Source of the DNA: Carpediemonas membranifera
Lineage: Eukaryota > Fornicata
Length of the DNA: 64,000 bases
Direction: 5' to 3'
Assembly (NCBI GenBank): GCA_019828565.1
Contig: JAHDYR010000069.1
Location: forward strand, 372,001-436,000
In this document: positions 41,180 through 50,985 of the stretch, piece after piece
How the letters are laid out: each line of letters begins with the position of its first letter
How positions within the stretch are numbered: the first letter of the stretch is position 1
The notes under the pieces: model-generated
Databases searched by the model: none
Seen by the model: the letters and a program-made list of their open reading frames with translations, nothing else
Told to the model about the DNA's origin: nothing
Made by a program: the position numbers and the translations under genes

Positions 41180-43249
41180 TCAGCATATCGCCTGAGTCGC
41201 GTCCTCCGCGGCGTCCCTGACGTCCTTGTCGCTGTCATTCCCCATTCCCGTCAGCACTGCCTTAACCTGCACCGTGTTGAGTCGGTCAACGCACTGCCCA
41301 ACGACGCCCAGGGCCTTGGCTGCGTTGATCCTGACGTTGGGCACACGATCATTGGCCACTCCTCCGGCTATGTCGACGAGCGTAGGTCCAAAGCTTGGGT
41401 CTGTGCTAGTGACAGCCTCGGCGACGGCCACGAGCGTGTGCATGGCAGAAATCCGGATCAGATACGTCTGGTTCTTCGCCATGCGTTGGATTGTCGGCAC
41501 CAGCGCAGAGGCGACCCAGGGTCTGCCCATTAGGTCGACCAAGTCCACCGCCGCGTCAGCTGCCGCCTGTCTCACCTCAAAGACCGAGTCGGCCAGCAGC
41601 GTCAGCTCACAACCCGCCAGGGTCGTGATAAATCTCTCGCTGCTGTCGGCAGGAGTGTTAGCCTCCGCATCCTTCACGCTGAACGACCTGACCAACGCCG
41701 GCAGCAGCCTGGCCAACGTCTCGCGGGTCCGCCACAGGCTGTCGGCCATGAGGCCAGTCTTAGGCATGCCGTCACACGCCCCAATCGCAGAGGTGAGCAG
41801 TGCCCTGAACGAAGGGTCATGGGCCCCTACCCGGGGGATGGCCGTCTCAAGCAGGGCAAGGACGGCCAGACGGACCTCGGAGTCGGGGTCGGAGAGGATC
41901 CGGAAGACCACTGGCTTGAGATGCTGAGTGATGTTGCTGGGGGTCAGGCGCGTGGCGAGGCGGCAGACTGTCTGGGCTACGGCGACTTTCACGGGCTGCA
42001 GGGCGTCCGTCTTGAGCTGTGACAGGGCCGGGACGAGGTGGCGTGTGATCTCAGCCTCGGGGACGTTCTGGGCCAGCTCCATGGTCCGTCTGACTGCCTC
42101 GAGCCTGACTTCAGCTTCAGAGTCGTTGAGCAGGTCCGCAAAGATGGGCACGAGCTTGGACGACGTCTCTGTGTTGTGCTGGGCCAACGGCGCCGCTATT
42201 CCCGCCATGGCCGTGCTGATACAGCGGCGGACACGCCATGATGGATCGGCCGCGGCAAGTGTGACGGTATCAATCGTCCACTCGACGTCCTCATGGGCGC
42301 CGTGGCCGATAATGAGCGTGGTCAGCGCGGGCAGGCCGAGGACGGCATGCATCCGGATTGTGTCAGATGTATCTGAGAGAAAAGATTTGAACCAGTCGAC
42401 GATAGCGCGGGCGTGGTCGGCGTTCTTCTTGTTGTGGACCTGGATGGTCAGGGGCCCTGCAGCTTCTACGGCGCTCTTACGGGTGACTTCGAGCTGGTTC
42501 TCGTCCTGTAGTGAATCGAACAATGTGACAATGTCGTTCGTCTTCGTAGAGCATCGCTCATACACAATGGGCGTGATAAATGCCGCAGAGGAGAGCTGGT
42601 TGTAGAACGGGCCCGCGGTGAGCTCACTGTACAGGTCAAACAGGGACCGGTCAGCGTCAGCGGGCGCCATGTCGACCGTGATCGCCTCGAGCGTCTCCAC
42701 CGCCGCCCGACGAACGGCAAAGGTGTCTCCCTCGAGGAGCTTCTTCACAACACTGAAGAGGGAGGCGGGGTCAAGCACACGTTGCGCCATGCCCTTGAGC
42801 TGGTGGCAAATTTCCTTCTGCACGGCTTCATCGTCGTCTGCGGGGTCAACAAGATCCGCTAGGAGCGGCATAAGCTCGTCCTGAGTGCGTTTTGGGCCAA
42901 TGTAATCGCATATAGAGTGCAATTCCCTGATCCCCCGAAGCTGGAGGGCGGAATCGCCCGAGACAAGCTCTTGCAGGGCTCCTTTCACCAGTTTCACTGG
43001 AATTCTTGGAGATGATGGTGAATAGCTTCCTCTATGGCCACGTGGGCTCTCCTTCGAGGTTGGAAAGCTGACCATACCGAAGAATGGAAAACCCGTAGCC
43101 GATCGTCTCGAAAGTGCCGAGATCATTCCAAATCGGATAAATATTCGGCATCTGATCGATATCCGACCCTCATTACACACACCCCAACCCGCTATCTCTT
43201 CAGCTAGGCCCCCAGAAGCCTCCACCGACCCGCGCTGCCTCTCGGCCAT
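41180..43249 (-). CDS. PP2A scaffold subunit A (PR65), HEAT repeats
   Basis: 689 residues from ATG 43249. PR65 holds the PP2A catalytic and B subunits. The 15-HEAT pattern is clear: early 'LQLRGIRELHSICDYIGPKRTQDELMPLL', repeated 'VRRAAVETLEAI', 'SEVRLAVLALLE', and the last repeats 'ANDRVPNVRINAAKALGVVG' and 'GNDSDKDVRDAAEDATQAI', as in human PPP2R1. Usual length is ~590, so there are ~70-100 extra N-terminal residues of low similarity; the real start could be an internal ATG such as 'MISALSRR' or 'MVSFPTSK', or those residues may be an extension. Confidence 0.85.
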   Translation of the reverse strand: MAERQRGSVEASGGLAEEIAGWGVCNEGRISIRCRIFIRFGMISALSRRSATGFPFFGMVSFPTSKESPRGHRGSYSPSSPRIPVKLVKGALQELVSGDSALQLRGIRELHSICDYIGPKRTQDELMPLLADLVDPADDDEAVQKEICHQLKGMAQRVLDPASLFSVVKKLLEGDTFAVRRAAVETLEAITVDMAPADADRSLFDLYSELTAGPFYNQLSSAAFITPIVYERCSTKTNDIVTLFDSLQDENQLEVTRKSAVEAAGPLTIQVHNKKNADHARAIVDWFKSFLSDTSDTIRMHAVLGLPALTTLIIGHGAHEDVEWTIDTVTLAAADPSWRVRRCISTAMAGIAAPLAQHNTETSSKLVPIFADLLNDSEAEVRLEAVRRTMELAQNVPEAEITRHLVPALSQLKTDALQPVKVAVAQTVCRLATRLTPSNITQHLKPVVFRILSDPDSEVRLAVLALLETAIPRVGAHDPSFRALLTSAIGACDGMPKTGLMADSLWRTRETLARLLPALVRSFSVKDAEANTPADSSERFITTLAGCELTLLADSVFEVRQAAADAAVDLVDLMGRPWVASALVPTIQRMAKNQTYLIRISAMHTLVAVAEAVTSTDPSFGPTLVDIAGGVANDRVPNVRINAAKALGVVGQCVDRLNTVQVKAVLTGMGNDSDKDVRDAAEDATQAIC

Positions 43250-43306
43250 CCAAAAAGACCCATCGCAGCTGACAATACAGTTTACAGAAAGTTTACAACA
43301 ACATTC

Positions 43307-44689
43307 TTAGCCCCAGAAGGCGAGGTTGTCGTCAATGCTCTCCTTCTCCTTGATAATCCTCATCTTCCTGTCCATGTCGATCGCCACAATCCTGGGCGAC
43401 GCTCTCGAGTTGAACTTCGACCACACAGCGAAAGTGTACGCCCCCGTGTTGAACATGGCAACGTGGTCCCCGGCGACTGGGACAAGAGAGGTCGGGATCT
43501 TCCGTTCAAAGGCGATGGTGTCGTACGAGAAGCAGAGAGGGCCAACCAGGTCAACGGTGGCCAATGTATCGGCCTCGTCGTCGTGCACGTACTGGTTCTC
43601 GATGTACTTCAGGGCGCCGTCCTTGGAGTACGTGGCGAAGGGCACTCTGAGCATCTCCTCGTGGGTGTAAGTTGTCCACACCAGCATGTCCGCCCCAAAG
43701 TGGACGGTGGCAATGTGTCTGCCGCCCGCCTCACGGTCGTATTCCACGGCGCTGACGATCGTACCAGCGTGGCCGATCAGGGCCCGGCCGAACTCTGTTA
43801 CCAGCGTGTAGAGGTCGAGCGAGGGGCCAGTGGCCTCCCTGAGCTGCTTGTAGTACGCTTCGAATGGGAGGGTTCCGGCAAGGTCAGAGGCCATGTGCTC
43901 GATAGGGAAGCCCCCGCCGATGTCCACATAGTCCAAGGCCTTGCCAGAAGCACGGAGCTCGTCAGCCAGGTCGACTACAGCCTTAACACCGGCGCAGAGT
44001 GTGTCGAAGTGCATGCCGCCTGACCCGACGTGGACGTGGAGGCCGACGATGAACGGGAGAGTCTTGGCCGCCTCGAGGATCTCGGACCGGGCCTCCTGGA
44101 GGGGGATGCCGAACTTGGCGTATTTGGTAGCGGTGCTCGTGGCGGCAATAGAACCGGCGCCGACCTGGGGGTTGATGCGGAGCCCGACCTTAGGGCTGGA
44201 GCCCTCGGGAAGGGACTTCACAGCCTCCTCCACGCGCTTGAGCTCTGTGAGGTTGTCTACGTTGAGGTAGACTCCCTTCTCCAGGGCAAAGCTGATCTCC
44301 TTGGCCGTCTTGCACGGACCGTCGAAGACTACGTTCGCAGGATCGATGCCGGGGACACGGAGGGCCTGCATAACCTCCTCGATGGACGCACATTCGAGTC
44401 CGAAGCCGAGGGAGACGAAGAACTTGAGGACAGCGGGACACGGGTTGGCCTTGAGGGCAAAGCAGTGTTTTGTGGTACGGGGGAAGGCAAGCTTGACTTC
44501 CTTCGCGCGTTCGATGATTCTAGCCTCATCAATAAAGTAAACCCAGCGGTTCTCCTCGTCCAGAATGCCTTCCTTGTTCGCTCTTGCGATCAGGTCCGAG
44601 AATTCAGCCTCGTAGGCGGTGTTCTTGGCGGGTTTCATAGGCTCGGAAGGGTTAATGGGCTTCATTTCGTCTTGATGAACGGTAGGCAT
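43307..44689 (-). CDS. Group IV PLP decarboxylase (diaminopimelate/ornithine type)
   Basis: 460 residues. Alanine-racemase-fold decarboxylase: PLP lysine K80 in 'HCFALKANPCPAVLKFF', 'GFGLECASIEEV', 'GLRINPQVGAGS', 'KYAKFGIP', 'HVHVGSGG', Gly-rich phosphate loop 'VDIGGGFPIEH', 'EFGRAL', 'HFGADM', 'GPLCFSYD', and 'NTGAYTFAVWSKFN'. The 'RINP...KFGI' and 'DIGGGFP' are more like LysA; 'CASIEEV' is more like ODC. At the inter-subunit site GPxCxSxD the Cys and Asp are kept but the usual Glu/Asp between is Phe, so the substrate may differ. Product would be lysine or a polyamine; I cannot decide. Confidence 0.75.
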   Translation of the reverse strand: MPTVHQDEMKPINPSEPMKPAKNTAYEAEFSDLIARANKEGILDEENRWVYFIDEARIIERAKEVKLAFPRTTKHCFALKANPCPAVLKFFVSLGFGLECASIEEVMQALRVPGIDPANVVFDGPCKTAKEISFALEKGVYLNVDNLTELKRVEEAVKSLPEGSSPKVGLRINPQVGAGSIAATSTATKYAKFGIPLQEARSEILEAAKTLPFIVGLHVHVGSGGMHFDTLCAGVKAVVDLADELRASGKALDYVDIGGGFPIEHMASDLAGTLPFEAYYKQLREATGPSLDLYTLVTEFGRALIGHAGTIVSAVEYDREAGGRHIATVHFGADMLVWTTYTHEEMLRVPFATYSKDGALKYIENQYVHDDEADTLATVDLVGPLCFSYDTIAFERKIPTSLVPVAGDHVAMFNTGAYTFAVWSKFNSRASPRIVAIDMDRKMRIIKEKESIDDNLAFWG

Positions 44690-44890
44690 GGCTTGACTGC
44701 TTCTAATGCTGCAGCACGATCTTAGTGTGGTGTTGGACGCGACTCTGGGGCAGTCGATTGATCCGATGCCGCCGATGGATGTGAGTCAGATCGCGGGCCA
44801 TAGAGGCTCCCTCGCCAGCCCCGGCAATGCTATGTGATGGCCTCCTGCTCTCGGTCATCAACAACCAACCAATTGAAGCGATACTTTACA

Positions 44891-46048
44891 CTACTTCTTC
44901 CCCTTCTTCCCCTTCTTCCCCTTGCCCGCCGGCGCCGCCTTTCCCCTGGCCGCCTCCTTCCACAGTCGCTGGATCTCCGCAACGCTGTACGGTTGGCGAA
45001 GAACCCGCGCCGCGTCAAGCACGAGCTTCATCCGCGCCTCGAACGCGCGCTGCTCGTCCCTCCTGTTGAGATCCCGGACCTCGCGCTCGTAGTCCTCAGT
45101 GAGGCCGGCCAGCTTCTCCGCCGCAGCCTTCTCCTTCTTCGTCATCTCCTCGACCTGGTTCTCATGTTCCTCCAGCTCCTTGGCATACCGCTCATTCCAC
45201 TCCTGAGCTTGCTGCTCCAGATCTGTCACGGCCGCCTCGAGGTGGTCAGAAAGGGTCTTATCGACTCTCATCTCGACCTCAAGCTGGGTCCTGCCGTCCT
45301 CGATGAGCTTCATCACGTCCAGCTGGGCCGTCCCGTCCTCTCTCGCCCTCTTGTCCGCCCGCCCGGCCGCCTCCTTCCGTGTGTACGTGACCTCCACCGT
45401 GCTCTTCAGCTTCGTGTCCGCCAGCTCCGTCTGCAGCTTGGCCAGAGCATCCCTGCGTTGGGCCAGGCCCTTGTCGTACTCTGCCTTCTCGTGCTCAAGC
45501 TGTGCCGTTACGTCTTTGATCCGCTGGTTTGCCTCCTTCTCGTGCGTCACCATTTGCCCGTATCTGTCATTCTTTGCCTTCTCCTCGGACACCGTGACGT
45601 GCATTGCGGTGTATGTCCCATGGTCCAGGTCAGTCATGGTGTCGTGGAGGAGCTGGAGGAGGCGGGAACGCTCATGTTGGATCTTGGCGAGGTTGGAGGA
45701 AACGCGCGGGTTCTCCTGGAGGGCTTTGCGGAGAGCCTGTGTCGCTGTGCGAAGCTCATCGGTGACTTCCTTGATGTGTTCAAGGCTTTCGGTGTATCGT
45801 GAGCGATTGTGCATGCCTTTGAGCTGGTTCCTTTCTTGGATCAAATCATTATACCTCTGCTCAAGAGTCTTCTGGTTCTCGATCATCGAAAAGACCTCAT
45901 CGCCTAAAAATTTGGACAGCTCGTCGCGATGAGCAATGAGATCTGGCTCGGTCTGTGATAGGTTGTCAAGCGCTTGTGCGGACTCGAATATAAGTACCTT
46001 GGCAAGCGGTAATAGGATTGGTGGCAGAGATGCCGAGTTTGACGTCAT
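44891..46048 (-). CDS. Nexin-dynein regulatory complex subunit, DRC9/DRC10-like
   Basis: 385 residues, nearly all coiled coil. The stretch 'KALQENPRVSSNLAKIQHERSRLLQLL' and the following 'THEKEANQRIKDVTAQLEHEKAEYDKG' resemble IQCG/IQCD (DRC9/DRC10) proteins, and the C-terminus combines a weak IQ motif ('EIQRLWKEAARG') with the Lys/Gly tail 'KGKKGKKGKK' typical of that pair. The N-DRC links outer doublets and tunes axonemal beating. Which of the two it is cannot be settled by eye. A CGCACTTTAAGG motif lies 17 nt before the ATG. Confidence 0.6.
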   Translation of the reverse strand: MTSNSASLPPILLPLAKVLIFESAQALDNLSQTEPDLIAHRDELSKFLGDEVFSMIENQKTLEQRYNDLIQERNQLKGMHNRSRYTESLEHIKEVTDELRTATQALRKALQENPRVSSNLAKIQHERSRLLQLLHDTMTDLDHGTYTAMHVTVSEEKAKNDRYGQMVTHEKEANQRIKDVTAQLEHEKAEYDKGLAQRRDALAKLQTELADTKLKSTVEVTYTRKEAAGRADKRAREDGTAQLDVMKLIEDGRTQLEVEMRVDKTLSDHLEAAVTDLEQQAQEWNERYAKELEEHENQVEEMTKKEKAAAEKLAGLTEDYEREVRDLNRRDEQRAFEARMKLVLDAARVLRQPYSVAEIQRLWKEAARGKAAPAGKGKKGKKGKK

Positions 46049-46481
46049 CGTCTCGTCGATTGAGACCTTAAAGTGCGAAATATAGATCGTCTATTTTCTA
46101 AGTCCATTGGCTCTATCCGACATATTAAGTGGTATTGAGCTGCTCTACATCAATATAAATAGTGTGAGGCAGTCTTTTTCTTCCTCCCGGGGTGAGTTGG
46201 GTCAACCCGCCCAGCACCGTGCTTTTCGTGTATTCTTGGCCAAGGATCTCAGCAGCAGATTCATTATGAGCTTGACAGGATCCAGGGTCACATCGGCTCG
46301 TGTGGATTGTCATGAGAGCTCGGAAGGACTGTGAAAAGTCCCTGAACACAAGTGGGTCCTGTCTGTCTCTGGTTACCGAAGCATACTGGCTGCAGGTGGG
46401 CTTCCGACTTCTGACACTCATCGCACGCCGGTTTCCTTTCCGACTCGACCCCAATCACACAACCTAAACTCGCATTTAAAC
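46049..46481. other. 433-bp intergenic region
   Basis: Contains the CGCACTTTAAGG motif (46066-46077, minus) just before the DRC-like gene. No further gene or repeat recognised. Confidence 0.35.
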
Positions 46482-47778
46482 TCAGTAGTTCACAGTGATG
46501 ACCCCGATCTCGGCATAAGCCCCCAGTCGCATCACCGTGCCCCACGACCCGGTGCCCTGGTTCACGATGACCGGGGTCCCGTCAATGTCGCACTGCCCGC
46601 TGGGACACTCCCACATGAGGTTGATCGCCCAGGTCAGCGGCCACAGCTGCCCCGCGTGTGTGTGACCGCTGAGCATGAGGTGGACGTTGTTGCTGGCAGT
46701 GGGCTCGGAGAAGTCCTGGGGCTGGTGAACCAAGTACACCCCGGGCAGGGTCTCTGAAGAGGCAGCGACCAGGGCCTCCAGGGCCTCCAGGGCCTCTGTG
46801 ATGTTGGCGGGGGTGTTGATGTCACCCCGCATCTCCTGGAGGGTGTTGACGCCAGCAAAGAAGAAGTGGTCTGTCTCCAGCGCCTCGTTGATGAGCAGCT
46901 TGACACCGCGCTTGTTGAGGATGAGTCTGAACTCACCCTCCTCGTCCATGGCGTCATGATTCCCTGCAATGGCGATCGTGCGGCCCAATGGAGTTGTGAC
47001 CAGGTCAGCGAACGGGTCGGCCGCAGCCTCGAAGGCGTCTATGTCGTCGTCCATGATGTCTCCGGTGATTACGACGTACGCGGCGTCGTCGTCGCCGATC
47101 TTTTCATTCACCATGTCGACCACCATCTGCAGCCAGCCCTCTGGGCGAACTGTGCCGAGGTGGAGGTCGGAGAGGTGAATGATGGTCGCGGTCTTAGTGG
47201 GGTTGGCTGACGCGTTGATCTCGTATGTCTTGAACGAAGGGTAGAGGCCGACGACGGTCCCCATGATGATGAGGACGGCCGCCAGGCCAAAGGCAAAGAG
47301 GCTGAGGAAGCCCTGGACAATGTAGAATGTGCTGTCGAGCTTATCGACCCACACGGGCTTCTTGTTCTTGATGGACGAGTTGATGAGGAATGCGACGAGG
47401 TAAATGATTTCGATGACAGTCACGGGGATAACAGAGACGGTGAATATGAAGCCGGCGCCCAGGGCGAAGTTAAAGATCTGCGAAAAGACGAAGCTGAACG
47501 TGTCGCTGACGCTGTAGCTGATGGCTTGGTAAGGAGCAGTGATGTGACGAACTGAAGGAGGCGAAAGCGACGAGGATGAAACAGATGGCCAGCGCGGTCA
47601 TCCAAAAGAACAAATTGAAGAGTGTGATGCGCCGTACGCGCTTGCCACGGAGGGGCGGGGCCATTTGTAGTACCCACGCCATATGGAAGATCAGCTGGAC
47701 AAACACGACAGCCAGTAGGACAGTCATGACGCAAAGAGCTACTGCGCCGATGACTACAAGCTCCAAAACGGACGGCAT
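46482..47778 (-). CDS. Membrane-anchored calcineurin-type metallophosphoesterase, two exons
   Basis: Exon 47778-47553 joined to 47524-46482 gives 422 residues. The N-terminal ~160 residues carry four to five transmembrane helices ('VVIGAVALCVMTVLLAVVFV', 'FNLFFWMTALAICFILVAF', 'AGFIFTVSVIPVTVIEIIYL', 'GFLSLFAFGLAAVLIIMG'). The catalytic domain follows with all metal motifs: 'HLSDLHLG', 'ITGDIMDDD', 'AGNHDA', 'LSGHTHAGQLWP'. This is the YkuE/TMEM62-like layout; substrate unknown. The 28-nt intron (47525-47552) has donor GTTCGT and acceptor CTTACCAAG, in phase 1; without it the two ORFs are in different frames. Confidence 0.8.
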
Positions 47779-48089
47779 GCGCTGATTTGTTGCTGCTGAC
47801 AGTCGCTCGCAAGAAAAAGTTCGAGCCAGCGAAAACAGGGCACATGGCGCGGCATGGGTCAAGACACGCGGGCAAGCGACTACAGCTCACCGGACTAGAC
47901 TTATGCCTGCTTCCAGCAGTCGTTTCGGATCTGACACCGGTCGGGTTGGCTGGGAATTTTGTGAATCAGTCGAATCACCGAGACACCAAAATATCATCAG
48001 ATGCAGAGAGTGAAACAATACTGGAATGAATGGTGTCGCCTTATCGTGCGACTTAATTTCCGCCGACATCTGTCTCGACGAGCGGTCGA

Positions 48090-48112
48090 TTAATCAAATC
48101 AGATTTGATTAA
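48090..48112. repeat. Perfect palindrome, 11-bp arms
   Basis: TTAATCAAATC, one A, then its exact reverse complement GATTTGATTAA. Could bind a dimeric protein or form a cruciform. Confidence 0.7.
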
Positions 48113-48270
48113 ATGAGATGATTCGTGACGGTCAGCACTGAATATACGTGATTGGGCCACACCAGACGTGTGCCATCAATCATGTCGCAGTCGGATCAGT
48201 TGGTCAATCAGATGATTACGAGTCGAGGTCAAGCATGTTTGAAAAACGGACACGAGTCATCCAAGTGTTC

Positions 48271-48291
48271 GGGTTGGGGTTGGGGGGGGGG
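48271..48291 (+). repeat. G-tract with G-quadruplex potential
   Basis: GGGTTGGGGTT followed by ten or more G. At least four G3 runs in 21 bases, so a quadruplex is possible on the plus strand. Confidence 0.6.
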
Positions 48292-48535
48292 TCGAGCAGT
48301 GGATTCCCGAGAACATGGTGAGGGTGAGGGTCGCCATTCCGACCAAAACACAGATACACAGATACTCGACTCAGAGACTCAGAGCGCGACACTCTCACAG
48401 AAATCGCAGACCGGAAACCACTCTGGATCAACTGCAACAAGATCATGTATTAATACACCCGTAACACATAATCGGAGCCTTTACCTGTTGTATTTTGCAC
48501 AAAACAAACCGCCAAAAATGGCTAAAACTGCTGCT

Positions 48536-48555
48536 GACTCGACTCGACTCGACTC
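48536..48555. repeat. (GACTC)4 microsatellite
   Basis: Four perfect GACTC units overlapping the stop codon of the next minus-strand gene. Confidence 0.7.
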
Positions 48556-49777
48556 ACATCCACTGGTGCCCCACGGTAACAACCCCAACAGGCGTCGTCA
48601 CGTACACACAGCTCTGCCCAAACCCTACCCCGTCAATCATTTGATCTTTCTCAAACCTACCAAGCCCAGCCTCAAACTTGGCCGCGGCAGAAAGACCAGA
48701 AATTGGCACTGGGACTGGCTCCTGGTGGTCTACGCCAGTGACGGGGTGAAGCCCGACGAGGTAGAGCCCCCGGATAGTGACTATGGCTAGCCTCTTGCCC
48801 GTCTTGTCCGGGTGGAGGGCGGTGACTCGAGGCACAGTCATTCTTCGGTCAACGCCGGTCAAATCTCTGTAGAACAGTCGGAAGCCATATCGAACGTAGA
48901 CGCGTTGGCCCACGTGAACAGTCTCGCCCTCCTCGAGCTTCTTGCTGAACATCTCGAGGCGTTGTTCGCACACGAAGAAATGGTCCAGCTTATCCTTGCT
49001 CTTGAGGCCGGCCGTGACCATAACGGCCCACATAACGTCATTGGGCAGATCCTCCATGCATGGTGGGTCGACTACACCCATACACCGGCGCCAGGCCTTG
49101 ATCTCACCCGCCATGAGGTGGATGGCTGCTTGCTTGAGCCACGTGACGGCAACTGGGCGATGATACTCGGTAAGCTGTGCGGCAATAGTGTGGATAGCCT
49201 CTAGAAGGTCGTCGAGGGTGTCTCCGGCGTATGTTCTCTCGTCAAGCACACCGGGTGCAGGCTCGTCAGATACGTCCTCGAAGGCGAGCCGGAGGAGAGT
49301 CGGTACGTCGCCTGGGACGTCCTGGGTGGTACGGTCAGCGTACCGGATCTGATACAGCAAGTTTGCGAGGATGTCGCCGAGGGCTGCGTTCGGCTTCCCA
49401 ATTCCCGCAAAACGTTCAATGATTGTAAGCTCCTCCAGTGATGTTACAGGATGCATGGAGCCTTCTAGTAGGGATATTGCCTTGTCCACGAAGTACTTGG
49501 ACCGGTGGAACGCCTGGGCTTCATCTCTGTAGAAGATCTTGGCCAGCCATTTGGGTTGATCGTGTTCCATCTCATAGCTGATCGCCTGGAGCTTGCTATA
49601 GAGTATTGCTAGCGTAATAGTTCGTATCTCATCCCTCGGAGACGTTGGGGCCCGGAACACGCGGCCAGTCTTGAGGAAGAATGCCATTCGCAGCGCCATA
49701 GGCACTCCAAGGCGGTCTTTGACCAGTAGATCGGAAGCACTAATGCACTTTCCGATATTCACATCAAGCGCCTTCAT
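48554..49777 (-). CDS. RCC1-like family member lacking C-terminal blades
   Basis: 407 residues. Clearly related to the other four: 'VPGDVPTLLRLAF' in the helical part, 'WAVMVTAGLKSKDKLD' where paralogues have the LLQGTLWA block, 'FFVCEQRLEMF' for 'CLWFLCRKF', then 'MTVPRVTAL', 'LAIVTIRGLYLVGLHP', and 'CVYVTTPVGVVTVG'. It stops there, whereas paralogues continue ~200 residues with the 'GQLGLGH' blades. Like the 57501-59336 gene it has an extra helical repeat at the N-terminus (~120 residues). It may be a truncated paralogue or a real short form; no lesion is visible. Confidence 0.65.
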   Translation of the reverse strand: MKALDVNIGKCISASDLLVKDRLGVPMALRMAFFLKTGRVFRAPTSPRDEIRTITLAILYSKLQAISYEMEHDQPKWLAKIFYRDEAQAFHRSKYFVDKAISLLEGSMHPVTSLEELTIIERFAGIGKPNAALGDILANLLYQIRYADRTTQDVPGDVPTLLRLAFEDVSDEPAPGVLDERTYAGDTLDDLLEAIHTIAAQLTEYHRPVAVTWLKQAAIHLMAGEIKAWRRCMGVVDPPCMEDLPNDVMWAVMVTAGLKSKDKLDHFFVCEQRLEMFSKKLEEGETVHVGQRVYVRYGFRLFYRDLTGVDRRMTVPRVTALHPDKTGKRLAIVTIRGLYLVGLHPVTGVDHQEPVPVPISGLSAAAKFEAGLGRFEKDQMIDGVGFGQSCVYVTTPVGVVTVGHQWM

Positions 49778-50058
49778 GTGACGGCTTGTATTCGCTTATT
49801 CTCGGACTCAGTAGTAGTGAGAGTGGGACACCATCGAAAGATCGAGTAAATCTGAAAATTTGGGCAATTGACCAGTCAGGGGTTGTGAATGATGGCTTTA
49901 CTATGCGGTGGAGTCGACGCGACCCACGTATCTTCTTTGCAGGTGTCGGTGAATGGTTTCCGGAATTTCTGTTGATGTACAAAACGAAGAAGCGGAGACG
50001 AACACTCCAGGATTGTACATGTGGCATGCCAGGACATGTATCAGTATCCCACGGCCGC

Positions 50059-50355
50059 TCAGTGCGTGAGTAGGTACCGGAGGAGGAGGTATGCGATGAA
50101 CAAGAGTGCAATTGTCAGCAGAACGATGTAGAACATGCTCACTTTCTTGTGGCGGATGAGATAGGAGACCTTTTCCGCGGTCTTGTGGATCGCGGCGCTA
50201 GTGGAGCTGATGCTCTCGCCAAAAGAGTCCAAGAGCTCCTCCTGGTCCTGCACGGTAGTCCCAATGCCCATCGAGAGGTCCTTGAGGATCGTAAGCTTCT
50301 TGGAAAGCTCATCTAGTTCATCTTCGTTCTCTTTGAGAAACGTATGCTTCTGCAT
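50059..50355 (-). CDS. Bet1-like Qc-SNARE
   Basis: 98 residues: a SNARE-motif coiled coil ('ENEDELDELSKKLTILKDLSMGIGTTVQ', with 'Q' at the zero layer region and heptads to 'TAEKVSYLI') followed by a C-terminal anchor 'FYIVLLTIALLFIAYLLLRYLL'. Length and lack of an N-terminal domain fit Bet1/Sft1, which act in ER-Golgi and intra-Golgi fusion. ATG at 50355; the upstream frame has no better start. Confidence 0.75.
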   Translation of the reverse strand: MQKHTFLKENEDELDELSKKLTILKDLSMGIGTTVQDQEELLDSFGESISSTSAAIHKTAEKVSYLIRHKKVSMFYIVLLTIALLFIAYLLLRYLLTH

Positions 50356-50653
50356 CGGGCAGGATGTCGCAGATGACGATGGTCGCGCGATAAGGAAAGC
50401 GGCGATGTGGTCTGAAAAGACGATGGGGTGCGTATAGATGTCCCTCGATCACGCCTTGCTCGCTCCGGCTTGGCACGGCCCATGACCTCATGGCAACTAC
50501 AGCAGTTGTAGTAGCATGTGGGAGGAACTGAAAGAGCAAGGCATGCTTCTGTGAATGGGCAGCGAATGTGCCGTTTACTCAGCATCCTGGCCGCACTGGC
50601 CGGGCCGATTGGCAGCAGTGAGAATGAAATACCGACATCAGCAGCGTCAGAGC

Positions 50654-50875
50654 TCAAGAGGTGTAATGCGACCGCACATTCGTCAGATACTCTGTTAAAA
50701 TGCTGTTTCCATCCTTCAGCTCGTCATTCTCCTTGTTAATCTGCTCAATACGGCCCGTGATGTCCGCCCTCATGTCATGGAAGATGCCGATAAGATCAAT
50801 CATCTCCTCCCTGCATATTTCGTTCGTTTGTGTTCCAGGGCTGCTCTCAGATCCAACCTTTGCGTGGGGATCCAT
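50654..50875 (-). CDS. SCOC-like short coiled-coil protein
   Basis: 73 residues from ATG 50875. The segment 'EEMIDLIGIFHDMRADITGRIEQINKENDELKDGNSILTEYL' matches the SCOC pattern (helix with 'V..VKEEN.KLK.EN..L..YI'), a Golgi protein that binds Arl1 and is linked to autophagy. A short, polar N-terminus precedes it. Identification rests on one helix, so moderate confidence. Confidence 0.55.
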   Translation of the reverse strand: MDPHAKVGSESSPGTQTNEICREEMIDLIGIFHDMRADITGRIEQINKENDELKDGNSILTEYLTNVRSHYTS

Positions 50876-50985
50876 CGTTTTGCTTGTGGGCAGCTTTCGC
50901 AGTCGGCGAGTCAACGTCGGTCAAAACCTTGGTGCCGCAGCCAGGACATGGCGTGTGCTCATGCGGTACATGCAACAGCATTTAC

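Larger units (their letters stand above)
47779..48553. other. 775-bp intergenic region with palindrome and G-tract
   Basis: Low-GC spacer between two minus-strand genes. Contains a perfect 11-bp-arm palindrome (48090-48112), a G-rich tract (48271-48291) and four GACTC units (48536-48555). No gene recognised on either strand. Confidence 0.45.
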
